Assembly: GCA_020048405.1 (NCBI GenBank)
Contig: JAIFMP010000157.1
Span: forward strand, 1 to 37,531
Source: Hydrogenophaga sp.
Lineage (GTDB): Bacteria > Pseudomonadota > Gammaproteobacteria > Burkholderiales > Burkholderiaceae_C
Direction: 5' to 3'
Length of the DNA stretch: 37,531 nt
Shown here: positions 20,862 to 30,713 of the stretch, in pieces
Layout of the letters: every line of letters begins with the position of its first letter
Position numbering within the stretch: the stretch's first letter is position 1
Made by a program: the position numbers and the translations under genes
Notes under the pieces: model-generated
Databases searched by the model: none
Seen by the model: the letters and a program-made list of their open reading frames with translations, nothing else
Told to the model about the DNA's origin: nothing

Positions 20862-21947
20862 ATGACACACACCAACCCCACCGACAACACGCGGGCCGTG
20901 CCCGCCAGCCACGCCTTTGACGAAGGCGCGCTGCTCACCTGGCTGCAAGCCCAGGTGGCCGGGTTTGAAGGGCCGTTGCAAGTCAGTCTGTTCAGTGGGG
21001 GTCAGTCCAACCCTACCTACAAACTCGTCACGCCCACCCGCACTTATGTGATGCGTGCCAAACCCGGGCCTGTGGCCAAGCTGCTGCCCTCGGCCCACGC
21101 CATCGAGCGTGAGTACCGCGTGATGCATGCGCTGCAGGGTACAGGCGTGCCGGTAGCCCACATGCTTGCGCTGTGTGAAGACGAAGCGGTGATCGGCCGT
21201 GCGTTCTACGTGATGGAGTTTGTGCCCGGCCGTGTGCTGTGGGAGCAATCGCTGCCTGGCCTTCAACCTGCCGAGCGCCGCGCCATCTACCTGGAAATGA
21301 ACCGGGTGATGGCCGAGCTGCACACCGTGAACCCCACTGCCGTTGGCTTGGGCGACTACGGCAAACCGGGTAACTACTTCGAGCGCCAGATTGGTCGCTG
21401 GAGCAAGCAATACCTGGCCTCCATCACCGACCCCATTCCCGAAATGGACGCGCTGATGGCCTGGCTGCCCGCCCAGATGCCCGCCAGTGCCCGCGATGAA
21501 TCGCTGGTGTCCATCGTCCACGGCGACTACCGGCTGGACAACCTCATGTTCCACCCCACAGAGCCCCGTGTGCTGGCCGTGCTGGACTGGGAGCTGTCCA
21601 CCCTAGGCCACCCGCTGGCCGACTTTGCCTACCACTGCATGTCGTGGCACATCGCACCCGGCGCATTTCGGGGCATTGCCGGGCTGGACCTCGCCGCGTT
21701 GGGCATACCGGCAGAAGACGACTACATCGCGCTGTATTGCCAGCGCACCGGCTTCACCACGCCTGAGGTGCTGAAGGCCGACTGGAACTTTTACCTGGCC
21801 TACAACATGTTCCGCCTGGCGGCCATCTTGCAAGGCATCGCCAAGCGCGTGCAAATGGGCACGGCCTCCAGCGCCCAGGCTCAGGCCTCGGCAGCAGGGG
21901 CACGGCCCCTGGCGCAATTGGCGTGGCAGTTGGCCCAGGCGGCGTGA
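20862..21947 (+). CDS. Phosphotransferase family protein (ACAD10-like kinase domain)
   Basis: 361 residues of the aminoglycoside phosphotransferase/choline kinase fold. Motifs: ATP loop SLFSGGQSNPTYKLV, Brenner motif VHGDYRLDNLMFHP, metal-binding DWELSTLGHPLADFAYH. In mammals this domain is fused to acyl-CoA dehydrogenase in ACAD10/ACAD11, and in many bacteria the separate gene lies next to an acyl-CoA dehydrogenase, exactly as here. The ACAD10/11 kinase phosphorylates 4-hydroxyacyl-CoA; such activity is inferred, not shown. Antibiotic resistance is unlikely. Starts at ATG 20862 with no strong ribosome site. Confidence 0.88.
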   Translation: MTHTNPTDNTRAVPASHAFDEGALLTWLQAQVAGFEGPLQVSLFSGGQSNPTYKLVTPTRTYVMRAKPGPVAKLLPSAHAIEREYRVMHALQGTGVPVAHMLALCEDEAVIGRAFYVMEFVPGRVLWEQSLPGLQPAERRAIYLEMNRVMAELHTVNPTAVGLGDYGKPGNYFERQIGRWSKQYLASITDPIPEMDALMAWLPAQMPASARDESLVSIVHGDYRLDNLMFHPTEPRVLAVLDWELSTLGHPLADFAYHCMSWHIAPGAFRGIAGLDLAALGIPAEDDYIALYCQRTGFTTPEVLKADWNFYLAYNMFRLAAILQGIAKRVQMGTASSAQAQASAAGARPLAQLAWQLAQAA

Positions 21948-21965
21948 CAGCAGATGGTTTTCAAT

Positions 21966-22010
21966 ACTTTTTTGGCATCTAGCGCTTATCAGTCAAGCGA
22001 TGACAGCTAT
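21966..22010. repeat. Hairpin-forming intergenic repeat-like element
   Basis: The gap before the acyl-CoA dehydrogenase contains TAGCGCTT...AAGCG...AGCTA, an imperfect hairpin resembling a short palindromic repeat that I recall as frequent between genes in Comamonadaceae. One clear copy in this window; a genome count would settle it. Confidence 0.45.
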
Positions 22011-22033
22011 ACATTCAAACGAAAGGCAACACC

Positions 22034-23293
<1,260 letters not shown>

Positions 23294-23313
23294 ACTACAA
23301 GGTAGGGATCGGC

Positions 23314-24369
23314 TCAACAAATGCGCGGCAATTGCTCTCCGCTGAGCCAGTCCACCACCCGGCGGCCACCAAAGCGGGTGTCCATTTGCACGAAGCGGTG
23401 ACGGTCTTCGGTGACCACGCCAATGCGGGCTGCATCGCACCCCAGCGGATGGGCACGCAACGCAGCCAGTGCTGCGTCGGCAGCTTCGGCGGCAACGATG
23501 GCGACCAGCTTGCCTTCGTTGGCCACGTACAGAGGGTCCAGACCCAACAGTTCACATGCAGCTTCCACTTGAGGCTTCACGGGGATAGCAGCCTCCTGCA
23601 GGCGAATGCCCACGCCCGATTGGCGGGCAATTTCATTCAACGTGGTGGCCAGCCCGCCGCGGGTAGGGTCGCGAAGCGTGTGGACCGCGCCGGGTGCAGC
23701 ATCCAGCAGCGCTTGCACCAGGGTGTGCAGCGCTGCCGTGTCGCTGACGATCTGTGTCTCGAACGACAGAGATTCGCGCTGCGACATCACTGCGACACCG
23801 TGGTCTCCCACGGTGCCCGACAGCAACACCACATCCCCAACTCGCGCATTGCGCCCGCTGATGTGCAGGCCGAATGGCACCACACCGACGCCCGTGGTGG
23901 CAATGAACACGCCGTCACCCTTGCCGCGCTCCACCACTTTGGTGTCACCTGTCACCACCGGTACCCCAGCCTCCCGGGCGGCATGGCCCAGGCTGCGCAC
24001 CAGGCGTTGCAGGTCGGCCAGCGGGTAACCTTCTTCCAGAATGAAGGCGGCGCTGAGGTAAAGCACCCGCGCACCCAGCATGGCCACGTCGTTGATGGTC
24101 CCGTGCACGGCCAGGCAACCCAGGTCGCCGCCTGGAAACCACAGGGGTGACACCACGTGAGCGTCAGTGGCCATCACCAGTTGCCCCCCCCCGAGGTCCG
24201 CCGGGATGGGCAGCCGTGCCCCGTCGTCGCCCTGGCGCAAGAAGGGGTTATCGAGTTCGGGCAAGAACAGTTCCTCGATGAGTTGGGCCGACGCCTTGCC
24301 CCCGGCCCCGTGGCTCATGTCTACCCGGCCACGTTTGATGTCCAGCGGGCGGGTGTAGGCCGTGGTCAT
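23314..24369 (-). CDS. hypE: Hydrogenase maturation protein HypE
   Basis: 351 residues. Dehydrates the carbamoyl group it receives from HypF to a thiocyanate on its C-terminal Cys, the source of the CN ligands. The AIRS/PurM-like ATP-binding fold is seen (DMSHGAGGKASAQLIEELF, GTINDVAMLGA, VVTGDTKVVERG), the TLRDPTRGGLATTLNEIA block, and the essential C-terminal ending LPRIC. Start overlaps the hypD stop by four bases. Last gene of the hydrogenase run. Confidence 0.97.
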   Translation of the reverse strand: MTTAYTRPLDIKRGRVDMSHGAGGKASAQLIEELFLPELDNPFLRQGDDGARLPIPADLGGGQLVMATDAHVVSPLWFPGGDLGCLAVHGTINDVAMLGARVLYLSAAFILEEGYPLADLQRLVRSLGHAAREAGVPVVTGDTKVVERGKGDGVFIATTGVGVVPFGLHISGRNARVGDVVLLSGTVGDHGVAVMSQRESLSFETQIVSDTAALHTLVQALLDAAPGAVHTLRDPTRGGLATTLNEIARQSGVGIRLQEAAIPVKPQVEAACELLGLDPLYVANEGKLVAIVAAEAADAALAALRAHPLGCDAARIGVVTEDRHRFVQMDTRFGGRRVVDWLSGEQLPRIC

Positions 24370-25508
24370 GCCGTGGCCTCCTGGGTGGGGGCGGCGTCGC
24401 GGAAACGCCCGTAGGTGTAGTGCGCGGCGCAGGCCCCTTCACTGGAGACCATGCATGAGCCCACAGGGTTTTCAGGGGTGCAGACAGTGCCGAAGATGGC
24501 GCAGTCCTGCGGGCGTTTGACTCCGCGCAAGATGGCGCCGCACTCGCACGCCTTGTTGTCGGGCACGGTGCGGTAGCTCAGGCCGAAGCGATCCTCAGCA
24601 TCGAATGCGCGGTAGTGCTCGCGGATGCGCAGCGCCGACAGCGGCATGGTGCCCAGCCCCCGCCACTCGAAGGCCTCCCGCAGTTCGAACACGTCATCCA
24701 TCACCTGTTGGGCGTTCAGATTGCCATGTGGAGTGACGGCGCGGGTGAACTCGTTTTCCACCTCTGCACGGCCTTGGTTGACCTGGCGGACCAGCATCAG
24801 GATGGCCTGCAGCACGTCGAGTGGCTCGAATCCGGCAATGACAACGGGCTTTTGGTACTCGCGGGCGAAACGGGCATAGGGGTCGGAGCCGATGACCACG
24901 CTCACGTGCGCGGGGCCCACGAAGCCATCGAGTTCTGCGGTCGAGCCTGCTGGCGCCCCGTCCAGGATGGCGCGGATGGCCGGGGGCGTGAGCACGTGGT
25001 TGCACATCACGCTGAAGTTGGTGACACCCAGTCGGGCGGCTTCCCGAATGACCAGGGCAGTGGGCGGGGTGGTGGTCTCGAAACCGATGGCAAAAAACAC
25101 CACTTGCCGATCGGGTTGCGCTTGGGCAAGGGCCAGTGCGTCTGCAGCGGAATACACCATTCGGATATCGGCCCCGCGCGCCTTGGCCTTGGTCAACGAC
25201 AAGCTGCCACTGGCGGGCACGCGCATGGTGTCACCGTAGGTGCACAGCGTGACCGGATTGTTCAGCGTCAATTCAATGGCCATGTCCACCCGACCAATGG
25301 GCAGCACACACACAGGGCAGCCCGGACCATGAATCATGCGCAGGTTGGGTGGCAGCAGTTCCAGCACGCCGTAACGCGATATGGCGTGGGTGTGGCCGCC
25401 GCAAAACTCCATGAAGCGATAGGCGCGATCGGGTTGAACCTCGGTGCGGATGCGCTCGGCGATGTGGCGGGCCAGGTCACCGTCACGGAACTCGTCGATG
25501 TACTTCAT
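24366..25508 (-). CDS. hypD: Hydrogenase maturation protein HypD
   Basis: 380 residues. Fe-S protein scaffold where, with HypC, the Fe(CN)2CO group is built. Conserved cysteines are in FCGGHTHAISRYG (Cys36), GPGCPVCV (Cys64, Cys67) and the C-terminal cluster segment NKACECGAILRG to VGSCMVSSEGACAAHY. GFETTTPPTA is also conserved. Overlaps both hypC and hypE by four bases. Confidence 0.97.
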   Translation of the reverse strand: MKYIDEFRDGDLARHIAERIRTEVQPDRAYRFMEFCGGHTHAISRYGVLELLPPNLRMIHGPGCPVCVLPIGRVDMAIELTLNNPVTLCTYGDTMRVPASGSLSLTKAKARGADIRMVYSAADALALAQAQPDRQVVFFAIGFETTTPPTALVIREAARLGVTNFSVMCNHVLTPPAIRAILDGAPAGSTAELDGFVGPAHVSVVIGSDPYARFAREYQKPVVIAGFEPLDVLQAILMLVRQVNQGRAEVENEFTRAVTPHGNLNAQQVMDDVFELREAFEWRGLGTMPLSALRIREHYRAFDAEDRFGLSYRTVPDNKACECGAILRGVKRPQDCAIFGTVCTPENPVGSCMVSSEGACAAHYTYGRFRDAAPTQEATA

Positions 25509-25738
25509 GCCGTGGTTCCTGTCTGTTCGCCAAGTTCCGCAAAGAGGGCAAGGGTGCGTTCGGCCTCGTCAGGGTTCAGCAGGCCAATGGCGTGGCCCAC
25601 ATGGACGATGACGTAGTCGCCCACCTGGGCCTCGGGCACCAGAGCAAGGGAGACGGTTTTGCAAATACCGCCCAGTTCAACGGTAGCCTGATCGCCTTGC
25701 AGCCGTTCAACGACTCGGGCGGGAATAGCTAGACACAT
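25505..25738 (-). CDS. hypC: Hydrogenase maturation chaperone HypC
   Basis: 77 residues. Begins MCLAIPARVV; after removal of Met the N-terminal Cys binds the iron of the nascent cofactor. The VGDYVIVHVGHAIGLL segment is the HypC beta-barrel core. ATG 25738 lies inside the 3' end of hypF (10-nt overlap); it overlaps hypD by four bases. A second HypC-family protein is encoded at 36647-36940; they probably divide work between cofactor assembly (with HypD) and large-subunit or HupK handling. Confidence 0.96.
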   Translation of the reverse strand: MCLAIPARVVERLQGDQATVELGGICKTVSLALVPEAQVGDYVIVHVGHAIGLLNPDEAERTLALFAELGEQTGTTA

Positions 25739-26976
25739 GAGGACAACTCCTTGTTCGGTTCGCAAATGCATTGTTGCCAAGCCACCCAGGCTTGGCCCAG
25801 GGCAAGACCAGCGTCGCCGCAGCCCCGGTGGGTCGGCAAGGCGGTGACCAGTCCTGCAGCATGCAAGCCACTCTGAACCCGTTCGCGCAACACCCGGTTG
25901 AAAAAACAGCCCCCACTGAGCGCCACCCGGTGGGGTGCCGGGCCGGGGCCTGACCAATGATCGCGTGCGTTGAGCACCCCAGCCACCAGCCCATCGGCCA
26001 GGGCGAGGTGAAACCCCGCAGCAGCGCGATTCACGGCGGCGGTATGTGCAGGATTGACGGCGCACAGGGCTTCCACCAGCGGTACCAATTCCAACACGTG
26101 GGGCCTTGAAGGTGCAAACGAGGCCTTGGCGTCAACCTCGGACAACAGCCAGCGTGCGCCGGGCAGTGCAGGTAAATCAGGCTCCTGGGCCAGCGCCATG
26201 GAGGCTGCCCGCTCAAGGGCCTGTGCAGCCTCGGCCTCGTCGCGTTGCCAACCGCACAGACCCAGCGCAGCGGCAGCGGCGTCGAACCAACGCCCGGCAC
26301 TGGTGGTGGAAGGACAGTTGATTCCCCTCGTCAGCATCTGAGCCACGGTCGCCACCTGGATGCTGGACAGGTTTGAAAGAAATTTGGCCTCCAGCGCTTT
26401 CTGATTAAGCGCAAGCCGATCCGAAATATGAAGTACCGAAGCCAGCACACGCCAAGGCTCGCGGGCGGCCTTGTCGCCGCCGGGCAGAGCCAGGGTTTGC
26501 AGGTGGCCCAAGCGTTGCCAACCCGGCTGGCTTCCAACGTTCACGGCAAGCAGTTCGCCGCCCCAGGCTGTGCCGTCTGTGCCCATTCCCATGCCGTCCA
26601 GGGCCAATCCCAGCCAGGCGCTGTGGTTTGACGCGGCACTTGGGTGAGCGCTGTCCCACTCTGCAACCACCGCGGCCACATGCGCGTGGTGATGCTGCAC
26701 TGCGATGGCAGGTACACCCCACTGCGCGGCCAGCCGAACCGCCAGCTGGCTGCTGAAGAAGTCGGGGTGCAGGTCGTGTGCGATGGCGGCCACTCCGCCA
26801 GAGCCAGCCTGCGCCAGCAATGCAAGGGCCGACGCTTCCAGTGCCCGGCAAGCCTCGGGTTCAGACAGGTCTCCGTGCAAGTCGGACCAGATCACTTCAG
26901 GCAGCGCACCTTCCCACCGGACCAGGCATGCGGTGTTTTTCAACCAGGCCCCCAGAGCCAGGATGGCAACAGTCAT
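25729..26976 (-). CDS. hypF: HypF-type carbamoyltransferase, short form (Kae1-like part only)
   Basis: 415 residues against about 750 for ordinary HypF. Only the C-terminal Kae1-like carbamoyl transferase region is present: IAHDLHPDFFSSQLAV (67-82), AVQHHHAHVAAVV, LGLALDGMGMGTDGTAWGGE (122-141), LPGGDKAAREPWR, STTSAGRWFDAAAAALG, VALSGGCFFN and THRGCGDAGLALGQ. The N-terminal acylphosphatase, zinc-finger and YrdC-like domains, which split carbamoyl phosphate and form carbamoyl-adenylate, are absent. The gap to hypB is 21 nt, so no remnant lies upstream. A similarly short HypF copy is, as I recall, known in Cupriavidus necator. It would need a full HypF or a YrdC-like partner elsewhere. Confidence 0.9.
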   Translation of the reverse strand: MTVAILALGAWLKNTACLVRWEGALPEVIWSDLHGDLSEPEACRALEASALALLAQAGSGGVAAIAHDLHPDFFSSQLAVRLAAQWGVPAIAVQHHHAHVAAVVAEWDSAHPSAASNHSAWLGLALDGMGMGTDGTAWGGELLAVNVGSQPGWQRLGHLQTLALPGGDKAAREPWRVLASVLHISDRLALNQKALEAKFLSNLSSIQVATVAQMLTRGINCPSTTSAGRWFDAAAAALGLCGWQRDEAEAAQALERAASMALAQEPDLPALPGARWLLSEVDAKASFAPSRPHVLELVPLVEALCAVNPAHTAAVNRAAAGFHLALADGLVAGVLNARDHWSGPGPAPHRVALSGGCFFNRVLRERVQSGLHAAGLVTALPTHRGCGDAGLALGQAWVAWQQCICEPNKELSSCV

Positions 26977-26997
26977 AAGGTCAGGCGTGAACGGGGA

Positions 26998-28044
26998 TCA
27001 GGTCGAGGCGGCACGCAAGCGGGTCAATTCAGCCTCCAGCTCGGCCACGCGCTGGCGCAAGGCGGCCTCTGTGGCGGGGGTGTCGTGACTGTGGCCAGGC
27101 GCATGCCCATGGTGGTGGTTTTGTGCCAGCGCGGGTACACGGTGTTCCAGCCAGTGCAGCCAGTCGTCCATGCCCTCGCCGGTGGTGGCCGATAACTGAA
27201 TGACCTGAATGGACGGGTTGACCTGACGCGCCAGAGCGATGCAACGCTCCACGTCAAAGCGCACATGCGGAAGCAGGTCGATTTTGTTGAGCACCATCAG
27301 CGTAGAAGCAGCGAACATGTCAGGGTACTTGAGCGGCTTGTCATCGCCCTCGGTAACCGAGAGGATGGCGACCATGGCCGCCTCACCCAAGTCCCACAGG
27401 GCAGGACAGACCAGGTTGCCGACGTTCTCGATGAACAACACCTGAGGAGAAGCCGTGTGACCATGGGTATGAGCGTGTTCGTGATCATGATCGTGCCCCA
27501 CCAGGCCATGACCGTGGTGCAAACGCTCGAATGCTGCTGCCACCATGGGCGCATCCAGATGGCAGCCCTTGCCAGTGTTGACCTGAATAGCGGGCGCACC
27601 AGTGGCCCTGATGCGGTCGGCATCGAAGCTGGTCTGCTGGTCACCCTCGATCACTGCCATCGCAAGATGCGGATGATGTTCACGCAAGGCTTCGATGGTG
27701 GCGCACAGCAGCGTGGTCTTGCCCGATCCGGGGCTGCTGACCAGGTTGAGCGCGGTGACACCATGGGCGGCAAAGTGCTGACGGTTGCGGGCAGCCACAC
27801 GGTCGTTGGCACCCAGGATATCGGCCTCGATCTGAACGGTGCGAGACTGGCTGAGTCCCGGCACCGACACTTTGGCCTCACCCAGTCCGAAATGAAGGTC
27901 GGCAGGTGACGGCGCACCGACAGGCCCGGTCACCCCAGCGGCGACAGAAGTCAGTGCCGATGGCCAGGTGCTGGGAGCGGCCTGCGCATCAGGCACCGCT
28001 TCGAGTTTGGGGCTGTTCCCGCTGCATCCACATACAACACACAT
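26998..28044 (-). CDS. hypB: Hydrogenase nickel incorporation protein HypB
   Basis: 348 residues. Nickel-binding GTPase that loads Ni into the large subunit with HypA. N-terminal CVVCGC high-affinity metal motif, P-loop [11 protein letters not shown] (103-113), [24 protein letters not shown] (158-167, metal site), [12 protein letters not shown] and NKIDLLPH. Two histidine-rich stretches: ten His within 176-196, inserted in the GTPase domain between GKGCHLDA and ENVGNLVCP, and six His within 310-320. Both are off the usual N-terminal place. A charged coiled-coil tail (325-348) follows. Strong AAGGAG ribosome site; 33 nt after hypA. Confidence 0.95.
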   Translation of the reverse strand: MCVVCGCSGNSPKLEAVPDAQAAPSTWPSALTSVAAGVTGPVGAPSPADLHFGLGEAKVSVPGLSQSRTVQIEADILGANDRVAARNRQHFAAHGVTALNLVSSPGSGKTTLLCATIEALREHHPHLAMAVIEGDQQTSFDADRIRATGAPAIQVNTGKGCHLDAPMVAAAFERLHHGHGLVGHDHDHEHAHTHGHTASPQVLFIENVGNLVCPALWDLGEAAMVAILSVTEGDDKPLKYPDMFAASTLMVLNKIDLLPHVRFDVERCIALARQVNPSIQVIQLSATTGEGMDDWLHWLEHRVPALAQNHHHGHAPGHSHDTPATEAALRQRVAELEAELTRLRAAST

Positions 28045-28077
28045 GTCTGAGGCTCCTTATGCCAAGAATAAGCGGAT

Positions 28078-28425
28078 TCAGGTATCGCTGACCTGAAGAT
28101 CAACCACACGCAGCTCAGCGCCGTCCGTGGGTTGCAATTGATACCCCCCGCACAGCGGACACGCCATGCCCCGCTGTGGAAGGGGCACCGACGCCATGCA
28201 TGGAAGACACCATGCTTGGCCTGGTGGTTCGTCGATGGTGATAGCGGCACCCGCCAACAAGCTGCCAGGCGCGAGGGCCTCTAGCGCGAAACGCAGTGCG
28301 TCGACGTCGACACCAGATAGCTGACCAACTTCGAGACGCAACGACAGCACCTGCGAAAAGGGGTCGCGAGCGGCAGCTTGCTCCACCAGTTGCAATATGC
28401 CGCCTGCAATACTGGCCTCATGCAC
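28078..28425 (-). CDS. hypA: Hydrogenase nickel metallochaperone HypA
   Basis: 115 residues, starting at a GTG (28425) that gives the expected MHEASIAGGILQ; His2 and Glu3 are nickel ligands. The zinc site is CLPCMASVPLPQRG followed by CPLCGG (two CxxC pairs). It binds Ni and passes it, with HypB, to the large subunit. Overlaps the hupK stop by eight bases. Confidence 0.95.
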   Translation of the reverse strand: MHEASIAGGILQLVEQAAARDPFSQVLSLRLEVGQLSGVDVDALRFALEALAPGSLLAGAAITIDEPPGQAWCLPCMASVPLPQRGMACPLCGGYQLQPTDGAELRVVDLQVSDT

Positions 28426-29542
28426 GGGCGGCCTCCGGCGTGGGTAAAGCTTCGGGCGCGTCCACGCGAAACGGCACGCAGGGGTCAAAAGCGGCCATGA
28501 GTCGTTGGACCCGCATGACACTTTGTGGGGTCCCTGCCACTTTGGGCAGAGCCGCCACCGCGTGCGCCACTTCACCCCAAGGTGAAAAGTTCACATCGGT
28601 GGGGGCCGCCACCGAGTAGAAAGCCACGGTGGGTTTGGACTGCCCTGGGATGAGTCTGGCACGGTGAACCAGCAGGCCCCGGGCCATTTCCACCCAAGCC
28701 ACCGCCACTGGGCCTGTATCGGCTGCGCCACTCACAGGCGTGGCGGCACGGTCAGGCACTTCGGTGCGTGTGCCCCAGCGCAAACGCCGCGGGCCTGTGT
28801 TTGGAGAACCGTCGTCGAGACACAGCGCCACCAGATCTGCGATGCGGGCACCCAGCATCACCCAATCCGACAAGCCGCGCTGTGGTCCGTCCGCCATGCG
28901 ACTCCAACATCCTGTGTGGGTTGTTGCGTGTTCAGACATACGATTCTTGACAGGCAAAATCCAGCTCCAATCCGGGTCTCCTGCTTGGACCAGCAACTCA
29001 GGCAACTGACCTTGGGATTGGCCCGTCCACTCGCGCATCCAACCCTCAGGGTCAGCGGTCCAGCTCCGCCACCAGGTCGGCGCGGGCACGCCCAACAGGT
29101 TTTCTTCCAGCCAACGGGTTTGTACCAACCAATCGGCGGCAGTCAGCGGGCCCTTCTTCATCAATGCGGGAGCGGTAGGCAGCGATTGCGCCAGGTCGCG
29201 GAGATAGAAGATGTCATCGGAGTTCGAGAGCAACCTCGGCCAATCGATGGCGATGCGCCGCAAATGCTCGGAAACAGTCTCCCGCCTCAACGATTCAGAC
29301 AGGACGACGCCGTCGGGCGTCGGGCCCGATCCGGCGGCAGACAGCACCAATTCGCTGCATAACCTGTGCGCATGACCACACAAGTTGAACACCGCCGCAA
29401 GCAAACCGGGAACCACCGATGCGGGGCGCCCACGTGTGAAGTCTTCCACCCATGTCGCGGTGGGCAAGCTGATGGAATGACCCAAAACTTCACCGGGCCG
29501 TATGACGGCTTCACGCAGCAATAGGTTGGCTGCACCGCTCAT
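28418..29542 (-). CDS. hupK: Hydrogenase expression/formation protein HupK-like (large-subunit-like scaffold)
   Basis: 374 residues related to the [NiFe] hydrogenase large subunit but without a working active site. The N-terminal counterpart of the first Ni motif is NLCGHAHRLCSEL, and the C-terminal counterpart of the second is AAFDPCVPFRV, which keeps the first Cys of DPCxxC but has Val-Pro-Phe in place of the rest. HupK/HoxV proteins are thought to carry or receive the Fe(CN)2CO group on the way to the large subunit. It starts at ATG 29542, 42 nt after hupE, and overlaps hypA. Family assignment is by motif and position. Confidence 0.85.
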   Translation of the reverse strand: MSGAANLLLREAVIRPGEVLGHSISLPTATWVEDFTRGRPASVVPGLLAAVFNLCGHAHRLCSELVLSAAGSGPTPDGVVLSESLRRETVSEHLRRIAIDWPRLLSNSDDIFYLRDLAQSLPTAPALMKKGPLTAADWLVQTRWLEENLLGVPAPTWWRSWTADPEGWMREWTGQSQGQLPELLVQAGDPDWSWILPVKNRMSEHATTHTGCWSRMADGPQRGLSDWVMLGARIADLVALCLDDGSPNTGPRRLRWGTRTEVPDRAATPVSGAADTGPVAVAWVEMARGLLVHRARLIPGQSKPTVAFYSVAAPTDVNFSPWGEVAHAVAALPKVAGTPQSVMRVQRLMAAFDPCVPFRVDAPEALPTPEAARA

Positions 29543-29584
29543 GCGCCCATCCTCTTTCTGGCAGGGCGCCCCATCATCTGTGAC

Positions 29585-30187
29585 TCAAGTCGCCACTTGA
29601 CCAAAGAGGTACAGCCCAGATACACCGAGTGCGGCGCCGAGGCTACCCAGCACAGCACCACGGCGTTGTGACATCCAGCGGCTCATGGCCAAGCCCATAG
29701 AGATGCCACCGAGATGGAGGATGGCAGTGGTCAACAGAAAACCCGCCGCGTACCCAGAGAATCCGGTTTGCGGCGATTCTGCGCCGTGTGCCAACCCGTG
29801 CAAAACCGACGCAGCAGCCACCAGGCAAAGACCTGCCGAAACCGGCAAGCCACGTTGGGCCCCAGCCAACATCACGCCAAATAACACCACACTGAGGGCG
29901 ATGGCGTGTTCAAGGTATGGCAACGACAAACCAGATGCACCAAGCATGGCTCCAGCCAACAATGCACCCATGAATGTGACGGGGCCCCACCATGAGCGGC
30001 GGAGGGGAAGCGCAGAGGCCGACCAGAGACCTACTGCGACCATGGCCAGAAGGTGATCTGCGCCGAACGGATGGATCAAACCTTCCACCAAGCCATGGGT
30101 GCCGTGGCCGGTATGGGCCTGGGCTGCGCCAGTGGCAACGGTCAACAATGCAGCAGTGGCCATGCGGCGAATGACGTTCAATGACAC
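29585..30187 (-). CDS. hupE: HupE/UreJ family nickel permease
   Basis: 200 residues with a signal-like first helix, then AHTGHGTHGLVEGLIHPFGADHLLAMVAVGLW, where the HPxxGxDHxxAM motif and nearby His form the HupE nickel-binding signature. Five to six further membrane helices follow. Imports Ni2+ across the inner membrane for the hydrogenase. GTG start at 30187 preceded by AAGGAT about 7 nt upstream; an upstream in-frame ATG (30460) would lie inside the SCP2-like gene and is rejected. 80 nt follows the SCP2-like gene. Confidence 0.93.
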   Translation of the reverse strand: MSLNVIRRMATAALLTVATGAAQAHTGHGTHGLVEGLIHPFGADHLLAMVAVGLWSASALPLRRSWWGPVTFMGALLAGAMLGASGLSLPYLEHAIALSVVLFGVMLAGAQRGLPVSAGLCLVAAASVLHGLAHGAESPQTGFSGYAAGFLLTTAILHLGGISMGLAMSRWMSQRRGAVLGSLGAALGVSGLYLFGQVAT

Positions 30188-30267
30188 GGGTTTATCCTTT
30201 TTCGGGTGGTGCTGTGCGGATATCGGTGGGCAATGCGCGGGCAAGACAAGCAGCAGTGCGTTGGTCG

Positions 30268-30666
30268 TCAAGCAACCTTCGACATGGCGGCAAACGACTT
30301 GATGAAAGGTCCTGCCATGCGGGGATCCTTGATCATTGCGCCGTAGTCGCCCACAACAAACTTGAGCTTGCCAGTGGTGAAACTTACCCCCAACTTCATC
30401 ATGTTGGGCGGTGTCTTCATCCATGACGCCCATGTATCGGCCGATGCCCGAATGTCCCAATTCAAGGGCTGTCCCGCATACGGCCCACTGTCGGTCGCCA
30501 TGCCCTGTTTCACGATCAGTACGCCTTTGGGCGCGTCGTCACCGGTGTAGCCGTAGGCCACGTTGGACGAGAAATCGATGGTGGCTAACGCCGCACCCAA
30601 TTCAGGGTCGGCATTCCAGTTGCTGGCAAAGCCAGCCATCCAGTCCGGCGAGAAAAGTTCACTCAT
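30268..30666 (-). CDS. SCP2 sterol-transfer-like protein in the hydrogenase operon
   Basis: 132 residues, no signal peptide, no membrane segment. The pattern is SCP2-like: a short N-terminal helix (PDWMAGFASNWNADPELGA), beta strands (NVAYGYT, KGVLIVKQG, LNWDIRAS), a helix after WASWMKTPPNMMKLGVSFTTG, and the strand-turn LKFVVGDYGAMIKDPRM. ATG 30666 has AGGAG upstream. It stands between the large subunit (47 nt) and hupE, on the same strand. A lipid-binding fold in this place is not part of the standard hup/hyp set that I know. Possible roles: binding a quinone or lipid at the membrane-bound complex, or a maturation aid. Function not assigned. Confidence 0.75.
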   Translation of the reverse strand: MSELFSPDWMAGFASNWNADPELGAALATIDFSSNVAYGYTGDDAPKGVLIVKQGMATDSGPYAGQPLNWDIRASADTWASWMKTPPNMMKLGVSFTTGKLKFVVGDYGAMIKDPRMAGPFIKSFAAMSKVA

Positions 30667-30713
30667 TTTTGCAACTCCTGTGTAATTTCTGTATCAAGCA
30701 ACCGGCCGAACAA

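Noticed and set aside
20862-21947. Aminoglycoside resistance enzyme
   Set aside because: The motifs are shared by the fold, but the partner acyl-CoA dehydrogenase gene points to the ACAD10-like kinase group.
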